Part shown: in pieces, positions 56,492-64,000 of the stretch
Numbering within the stretch: the stretch's first letter is position 1
Layout of the letters: the number at the start of each line of letters is the position of its first letter
Origin: Pedinophyceae sp. YPF-701
Lineage: Eukaryota > Chlorophyta > Pedinophyceae
Direction of reading: 5' to 3'
NCBI GenBank assembly: GCA_916048055.1
Contig: CAJZHL010000031.1
Location: 310,001 to 374,000, forward strand
Length of the DNA stretch: 64,000 nt
The notes under the pieces: generated by a model
What the model was told of the DNA's origin: nothing
The model's input: the letters and a program-made list of their open reading frames with translations, nothing else
Databases searched by the model: none
Translations under genes and position numbers: made by a program

Positions 56492-59400
56492 TCACACGCC
56501 CCACAGCTCGTCGACGTCGTCGTCGTCGTCCCGGTCGCCCGCAGAGCCCCCTCCAGCGCCGCCGTCTGCCTTCGTTGCGTCACCGAAGCGTATCTGTACC
56601 CCACAAGGTGGCTCGTCCGCGTACTCGTCGCCCGGACCCTTGCCTTTCCCGCGACACGGCGCGTCGCCCGCTGCTCGCGCGTCCTCGTCGCCGTCACGCG
56701 CCGGCTGCCGCCGCCCCCGCGGCGCCCGCTGCGCCTTGGCTGCTGGCAAGGCGTCGGCGAACGACACTTCGACCTCCTGGTCCAGCCCGAGCAGGCAGTC
56801 GGAGACGAGGTACAGCGTGGCATGGTCCAGCGCGTGTCCGGACCCGCCGGCGCGCGGGCACGTCAGCTTGAACGTCCCCTTCTGCCCAAACGACACGCGC
56901 CGCATTGCCAGCAGCTCCCGGCCCTCAGCGTCGCCCAGCACGAGCCACCAGCCCTCGTCCTTGACCTTCGGGAACCGCGGCGTGTACGCCCGCGGCGGCG
57001 CGTTGCGCGGGCTCTTGCCCCACGCGCGCTCCAGCGCCACGCACACCTCCCACTCCCCCGCGGGGACTGCCGCAACAGACCCCCCCGCCTTCGCCGCCGC
57101 GGCCTTTGCGACCGCCGCAGACACGTCGCCGGGCACGCCGTCCTCGTCCTCAATCTCGCCCGCCCCCACGTGCTCTCGGACCTCGACGCTGACGTCAACC
57201 AAGGGGAGTCTCCCACACACCCCCATGACATCGCGCGCGCCCTTGGGGCCCAGAGCGTCCTTCAGCGCCGCCTCCACCGCGCCTCCGCCCTTGCCGTCCT
57301 TCTCGGTCGCGGCCACGGCCTCGACGAGCTGCGGCAGGACCCCGAACCCGCGCTGCGCCAGCTGCGCCGCCTCGCGCGGCGTCACGAGAGGGAGCTGAGT
57401 CAGGGAGGAGTCGTCGAGCCAGCGCGCCTGGACGACGGACTGGACGAGCGCCATGCACGACAGCGCGGTGTCGAGCCACCCGGCGTCCGCCGAGTAGTCG
57501 ATCATTGCTTGCAGGATTCGGATGGAGTTGTCCAACACGGCCTTGCTGTCGGTGACGTAGTCGGAGATGGGCAGGGGGATGCGGCCCATGTGCGCCTGGA
57601 GCAGCAGCGACGCCTTGGCGTGCGGGTCGTCGGCGGACCGCGCCGGGATCGGGAACCGCACTTCGTCGGAGAGGTCCATGTTGTGTCGGTCCTCGTTGTG
57701 CCGGACGGGCAGCTCGTCGTACTCCGACGCCGCGCACAGGGCGTCGAGGACCTCGGCGATGCCCATGCCCGGGCCCATGACCTCGGAGAAGGTCGCCATG
57801 GTGGTGTATTGTAGGTAGTACAGCGAGGCGATCTTTCCTGGTGTCAGGGGGGTAATAGCCCCCCCCTCCTCGACGGGCGCGACGGTCAGGCACCCCGCGG
57901 ACTCGAGATCGATCAGGGTGTCCTCGATGAGCTCCGAAAGGAGCGTGTTCACTGCGAGGGGATGGGGCACGTGCGCTGAGGGTTTGACGTGCACCACGGA
58001 CCTCCCTTCATGGCACCGCACGAGGCGCGCGCAGCCGCGGCGCACCTGATTCGGGCTGCACGTCCTCGAGGTCATAGTACGACGGGTTCTGGAGCAGCCT
58101 GCGGAAGAAGAACGTCCACGTCAGGTAGTCCACGGCGTCCTGACGCGACCGGACAGTCCCCCCCACGATCTCGGCGTTCATGTGGTCGGACAGCTGGTCC
58201 GGGAGGCTGGACTCGACAGGGAACGGCTCGTACAGGAACTTCTTGTAGAAGGACTTTTTCGGCTCGTGCACCATGATGACCGCCACGCCGTGCCGGTCGT
58301 ACTGGGGGCGCCCAGCACGCCCCATCATCTGCAGGACGTCCGTGATCGGGTAGTCGACGTACCGCTTCGACGGCGCGTCGTAGTACTCCGTGCCCTTGAT
58401 GATCACCAGGTGCGCGGGCGTGTTGACGCCCCACGCCAGCGTGGACGTCGCCACCAGCACCTGGATGCTGCCCTCCACGAACAGCTTCTCGACTATCTTG
58501 CGGTCGATCTCGGCGAGGCCGGCGTGGTGGAGGCCGATGCCGAACTGCAGCGTGTGCTGCAGGCTCGCGTCGCGGACCTGGGCCACCAGCGCGGCGATCT
58601 CGTCGTCGTCGGTGTGCAGGAACGTGCGCGGACGGTTGTCCGCGGCGGCGTACGCGATCAGGTCGAGCGCCGTGAGGCGCGTCTGGCGCCGGGACGACAC
58701 GAACACCAGCACGGGCTTCTCCGGGGAGTGCGTGCGGATGGCGGCGTACGCCGGCTTGTTCATGGTGGCCATGCGCGGGCAGTAGAACTTCCCTGGGTAT
58801 CCCTGGATGTGCGCCTCGAGGGGCACGGGGCGCACCGAGGGCTTGAAGTTGAAGAGGCCCTCGTCGGGGACGCCCATCCAGCTCGACAGGTCGTGGGCGT
58901 TGGCGAGGGCCGTCGAAAGCCCGACCATGCGAACTGCAGGCAGGAGTGGCGTTGCGAACGAGAGGCTGGGGTCTTCGCGAGCAGGCGGGGGCTGCAAGCG
59001 GACAGCGCGGGCACGCACAGCTCGCGTCGCGTGGGTCGCGGGGACCGACGACCCGCAGCGCCCCGCACGATCACGTGGTGGTGGTTCGCACCTCCCTTCC
59101 CAGTCTGCGCCGCGATGTACCGCATGCGCGACACGATCACCTCGATGGTCGGCCCCCGGTCCGCCCCCAGCAGGTGAATCTCGTCGATCACCAGCAGCCC
59201 GACCCGCTTGACGTACGCGCGCGTCTGCCAGTTGCGCGAAATACCGTCCCACTTCTCCGGCGTCGCGATGATGATGTCCGCCGCGAGCAGCGCACGCAGG
59301 TCCGGCGTGTAGTCGCCCGTCAGCTCCACCATCGACTTCCCCAGCCGCGCGCACAGGCCCCCCTCGCGCGCGCCCCAGTCCGACAGCCGCTCCCGCACCA

Positions 59401-62400
59401 GCGCCTTCAGCGGCGCGATGTAAATGACCTTCATGTCCGGGTGCGCGCGGAACAGGCGCAGCATCGCCAGCTCCGCCATGACCGTCTTCCCGGACCCCGT
59501 CGGCGCGCCCATCAGCACGTTTTCGTCCGTGTGGTACAGCACGTGGAAGCACTGCGTCTGCACGGGGTTGAAGTGCGTGAAGCGCCGCTCGTACATCGCC
59601 TCGAAGGCAGGCTCGCCGAGGGCCGACCGCGGGAGCGGGTCCAGGTCGAGGAGCTCCGTGTGCGGCGGGTAGCGTTCGGGGAGGATGAGCTGGTCGAACT
59701 TCATCTCGTAGAAGGCCTCGGCGTGCAGCCAGGAGTCGCTGATGGCGCGGACGTAGTACTGGGAGGGCAGGGGCTCAAAGATGGGGATGGTGAAGGCGAC
59801 CGTGTGCTGCCCCTCGCTCGCCATGCGCTTGCTGAGCTGCCAGAGCTCCGTGTGATACAAGTGCTCGTTCTCCGAGTCTTCGACCCATATCAGCCAGCGC
59901 TGGCTCTGCCCGTGGTAGCGCTCCTTCCACCGGAAGGTCGGCGTGACCTTGAGCACCACGCGCAGGACCGTCCGCGTGATCGGCTGGATCTGGCAGTCGA
60001 GCTCCAGCGCCGGAAAGCTCTCCACGCACTCGCGAACTTGCTGCCCCGCCTTCTGGAACCGCATCAGCCGCCCGATCTCCGCCGCGTCCATGTCCCACAG
60101 CCGCTCGAGCGACAGCCGCTTGTCCTCGACCTTGTTCATCACCTCGAACGTCAGCGCGCCGTCGAACTGCCGCAGAGGGTGCTGCGACGGCCACAGGCGC
60201 CGCTCGAAGGCCTTGCACAGCGTCAAGAGCGTCTCCGACATCCCCGGCCACCCGCGGCGCAGGCAGATCTCAAACAGCGCGCGCGCGATGCGCGGCGCGT
60301 TCTGCGCGACGTAGTTCTGGTCGGCCGTGAGCGAGAAGCTCTCGATGCGCGCCCGAGAGATGTAGCTCTGCATCAACGCGTTGACCTTGCCCTGCCGGTT
60401 CTCGACGCCGCCGCGGACGTCGCACTCGGCCCACTCCCGCTGGATCGAGTCGAGCTCTTGCAGCTCCTCCTCGCGCACCGCGATGTTCTCGAACTCCGAC
60501 GCGCCCGACATGAGAGCCAGGATCGACTCGATAGACATGTTCTTCCGGAGCTGCTCGTTGAAGAGGACGATCGTCGAGTGCTGGATGTAGAAGTGCGAGG
60601 CGACGCGGCCGAGCTCCGTCACGTACAGCAGACCTGCGCCGCACGGGAGGTGGAAACGTCGGCACCAACACATGCGCCGCCATGCAGGGCCCGGTTGCTT
60701 CCGCGGGGTGTGCGCGCACCGGACCGCTCGTCGAAGCGCGCCATCTTGCACTTCTCGAGCTCCCTGGCCGCCTTGGTGACCAGCTTGCGCCTGTACTGCT
60801 CCAGCGTGGGGTCCGTCTGCAGCTCCAGCCACCCGATGCCGTACGCCAGCGGATTCTTCATCATGCGCACGTACATGTACGAGTAGCTGAGCCACGTCGC
60901 CGCCTCCTTGACGCTCGTGACGGTCCCGAGCACGATCTCCGCGTTCAGGTTGTCCACGAGCCCCTTTTCGAACTGGCTCTCGATCGGCACCTGCGCAGTC
61001 AGCATGGCCAGGTACTTCGGGAGCTTGTCGTGCGTCGTGAGGATGACGCCGAGGCCGGGGATCTTGTACTGCGGGCGCCCCGCGCGCCCGAAGATCTGCT
61101 GCACGTCCAGCACGCCCACGTCCTTGAAGCACCCGCGCGCGGCGTCGTACAGCTGCGTGCCCTTGATGATGACTGTGGCCGCGGGGAGGTTGATGCCCCA
61201 CGCGAGCGTCGCCGTGCAGCACAGCACCTTGATCATCCCGCGCGCGAAGAGCTTCTCCACGAGGTTCCGGTCGGACCGCAGCATCCCCGCGTGGTGCATT
61301 CCGAACCCACTGCTGAAGATCTCCTGGAGCTCGCGGTTGCGGCTCTTCTTGACCTCGCGCGCCAGGATCTCGTACGCCTCCGTGCGCTCCTCGGGCACGA
61401 AGAGGTCGAGGTGCCCGCGCGCCTGCGCGATCTCCGCGAGCGCCCGCGCCGTCTTGCCCGTGTCCTTGCGCGAGTGCACAAACACCATCGCCTGATGGCC
61501 CTGCCGGAGGGTCTCGACGCACTTGTCGTACGCGAGCTCGTTCATGAGCTGCTTCTGCGCCATGACGTTCGTCTCGGTCACGCCGAGGTAGTGCGTTTCC
61601 AGCGGCACGGGGCGGTACGACTGGTCGAAGAAAAACAACCCCCCCGTGTGGTTGACGCCCAGGAACGTCGCCACGTCCTTGTAGTTCGGGAGCGTCGCCG
61701 ACAGCCCGACGATGCGGATCATCGACTGCGACGCCTCCACCAGCCGCAGCGTCCGCGCCACCAGCGTCTCGATCACCGGTCCGCGGTCGTCGTTCAACAG
61801 GTGCACCTCGTCGATGATTAGCAGCTTCACCGCGGCGGTCACCGCGGCGTCCCCGCCCTTGCGTGTGATCACGTCCCACTTCTCCGGCGTCGTCACGATC
61901 ATCTGCGTCTCTGCCATCTCCTTTTGCGTCAGCTGCATGTCCCCCGTCAGCTCGCGGACCACGAGCCCGAGGCCCTGGAGGCGCTTCGAGAACGCCGCCG
62001 TGACCTCCCCGGCGAGGGCCTTCATGGGCGCGACGTACACCACCTTGAACGCGCCGCGCTGCACCACGCCGTTGACCATGTTCTGCGCCACCTCGTGCAG
62101 CACCGTCAACATCGCGATGTTGGTCTTCCCGGCGCCCGTGGGCGCGCACACGAGCATGTTCTGGTTCGTCGTGTACGCCGTCGAGAAGATCCGCGACTGG
62201 ATGCGGTTCAGGGTCTTGTATCCCTCGAACGCCGTCTGCGCCCACTCGTCCAGCTCCGAGATCGGCACCAGCCGCTCCCCGGGCTGCATCTCCCCCGTGG
62301 GCGTCGCTGGAACCCGCACCTGCACCGCACCGCACCCCCGCATCCGCGTGAGACACCACGCAGCGCCAAGACAACGCAACGACGCAACCAACACTCCCAC

Positions 62401-63788
62401 ACGTCCGTGGCCCGCACCTCCTGGTACCCCTTGAAGTTCTTCCGCACCGTGCCCGCCGGCAGCGCCCCCGCCGTGTGCCCCCCCGGCCCCCCCTCGCCCA
62501 CCGCCTGCCGCTCCGCCACCCTGGCGTCCGCCTCGGCCTGTTCCCTCTCGACCTCCTCGTCCACCAACTGCTGCAGCCCAACCTGCTGCAGCCACTCCAG
62601 GTCGCCCGCGACCGCCCCCGCCCCCTTCCTCCGGTCCCGCCGCAGCGCCTTCTCCCGCTCCTTCATCTTCCCCGTCGCCACAGAGAAGCCGCGTGCGAAC
62701 ACCGGCATCTGTGCCTGCGCAGACTGCGTCTCGCTCTCCCGCGCCTCGCGGACGCGGTACTGCAGGAGCGCGCGCAGCGGTTCGAACTTCGCGAGCAGCT
62801 CGCCGATGAGCTCGAACCCGCCCTCGCCCAGCAGGTCGAAGAGCTCCGCAGCGGCGGCGTCGGCCGTGGTGGCTGTGAGGAGCGCGCGGCACGTGGCCTG
62901 CGTCATCGCGTCGACGGAGCTCATGACGGGGCTCTGGCACACGGTGACCGCGCGCTCGCACCAGTCCATGAGCTCGCCGAGCTTGACAGAGCCCCAGGGG
63001 TGTTTGTCGGCGTCCTCGTCCGACCAGTCGCTGTCCGACGAGGCCCCCGCATCCGCGAGGTCGCGGGCCGCGCGCTCGCCCTCCTCCGCCTCTGCCGCGC
63101 GCGCTTCGCGCCGCAGCTCGTCCGCGAGTCCCCCCTGCCGCCCGGACCCCCTGGGACCCCCAAAACAGCCTCCAGTAGATCCCCGCCTGCGCCCGCCGCC
63201 GCGAGGTCGACGTCGCACATGCCGAGCACCGCGGACACCGGGTCGCCCTGCGGCCTGCGCGGCGGCACGAAGAGCAGGTCGTCCCCCAGACACGGCGCCG
63301 CGGCACCAGCGGCAAACTCCCCCGCCTGCGCACGTGCGCGTGCGTCGCCGTTCGCGACCTCGGCGTCGGTGCCGACGAGCTGGAGCTGCCAGTGCATGAG
63401 CGTCGCGACGGCGTCGACGGCCGCGGGGAGGGCGCTCTCGTCCACGTGGGGGACGCCGTGCGCGGCCAGGGCCTGCTTGTGGCGTGCCAGGGACGCGCCG
63501 CGGAAGCGGTCGACGTCCGGCGGGCCCGCCGAGGACAGGGCCGACCATACAGCGGGCGCTGTGTCCTGCGGAGCGGGCGGCGGGGAGTTGGTGTGGGTGC
63601 AGACACGGAAGGGGGGTGACGCGAGGTGGGCGGGGTGAGGGCGTTCGTGCCTGAACTTCGTTGGGGTCGGCTTCGATTCGAGCGAGGCGGCCCACGCAGC
63701 GAATGAACCCGTCGTATGCGTCGCGGGCGGCCTTGGGAGCGCGGTTCCAGTCGCCCAGGATGGAGTGTGCGAGCGCTGAGCGCTTCAC
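56492..63788 (-). CDS. ASCC3: ASCC3, double-cassette Ski2-like helicase
   Basis: Large helicase of the ASC-1/RQT complex, known in animals and yeast (Slh1) for splitting collided ribosomes and for alkylation repair. Seven minus-strand exons, 63657-63788, 63230-63565, 62418-63134, 60720-62319, 59092-60633, 58046-58933 and 56492-57951, give 2224 residues (human 2202) with matching phases. Cassette 1 has PTGAGKT (about 455), DEVH (about 565), [11 protein letters not shown] and a Sec63 domain ([13 protein letters not shown], then GGVENRQGK). Cassette 2 has PTGSGKT (about 1305), DEIH (about 1413) and [15 protein letters not shown]. Its Sec63 domain shows [35 protein letters not shown] and SDCLLGLDQ. 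These details favour ASCC3 over Brr2. The C-terminus ends in an acidic DDDDD stretch. The junction at 63230/63134 changes frame through a 95-base intron in a G-rich stretch. Confidence 0.93.
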
Positions 63789-64000
63789 GGCGGCGCCCGG
63801 GGACCGCTTCCGCGCTTCTGCAATGCAGCGTCAGGTATGATCATCGTCATGTCGACGAAATCGCCGTATCAATGGCAGAGGGTTCGTGCGCGGCGACTCG
63901 GCCGCTAGGTAGTGAACACGAGGCGCTCGCAGTCGGTGGCGAGACACATGCAGGCAGTCAGCAATCGCGAATGATCCACTATCGACAGGAGCAGATTCCG
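63789..64000. other. Right edge, 5' flank of ASCC3
   Basis: These 212 bases precede the ASCC3 start on the minus strand and probably include its promoter. Nothing else was recognised before the window ends. Confidence 0.4.

Noticed and set aside
56492-63788. Assignment to the spliceosomal helicase Brr2
   Set aside because: The first cassette has DEVH, the Sec63 region has GGVEN, and the C-terminal motifs and total length follow ASCC3/Slh1 rather than Brr2.
1-64000. tRNA or rRNA genes
   Set aside because: I looked for T-arm-like GGTTCGA patterns with matching cloverleaf arms and for rRNA landmarks by eye and found none convincing. tRNAscan-SE or Infernal would be decisive.

Overview
This is a nuclear window from a eukaryote, most likely a flagellated green alga. 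The DNA is very GC-rich and the genes are split by short GT-AG introns of roughly 60-250 bases, most with donors of the type GTGCG. Several genes point to the green lineage: a B3 DNA-binding domain, a plastid-type cystathionine gamma-synthase and O-acetylserine (thiol) lyase, a plant-type FG-GAP membrane protein, an ERV1 with a C-terminal CX4C pair, and a copper transporter with the Cys-Met motifs known from Chlamydomonas. IFT74 implies cilia. The species cannot be named from the sequence alone.

Left block (1-24.7 kb), mostly conserved genes: a giant B3-domain protein (+, 821-7500), a CTR-type copper transporter (+, 8095-9688), a CWC21/SRRM2-like splicing factor (+, 10285-11995), cystathionine gamma-synthase (-, 12355-14553), an FG-GAP repeat membrane protein (+, 15296-18575), O-acetylserine (thiol) lyase (-, 18964-20509), the sulfhydryl oxidase ERV1 (+, 21176-22267) and the GID/CTLH ligase subunit MAEA/GID9 (-, 22627-24687).

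Middle block (25.2-40.5 kb): an accessory island with an apparently undescribed protein family. Five intact genes and one decayed copy, all on the minus strand, carry one or two copies of a unit of about 105 residues. The unit ends in a signature close to HPxGxxAGFP...GGPxM...N. Coiled coils, a possible membrane anchor or low-complexity tails follow. Two copies 12 kb apart share a 249-base stretch at about 95% identity. One LRR gene on the plus strand (35371-38400) interrupts the array.

Right block (41.8-63.8 kb), mostly conserved again: IFT74 (+), a large disordered nuclear protein with a possible CID-like region (+), an EF-hand protein (-), a CZIB/UPF0587 zinc protein lacking one CXXC pair (+), an unrecognised gene (+), and the double-cassette helicase ASCC3 (-).

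Exon boundaries were built by hand from reading frame, GT/AG sites, phase and remembered family alignments. They are predictions without transcript support. Cystathionine gamma-synthase uses the cysteine that O-acetylserine (thiol) lyase makes, so two successive steps of sulfur amino-acid synthesis lie within 8 kb. Otherwise neighbours look functionally unrelated, as is usual in compact algal genomes.
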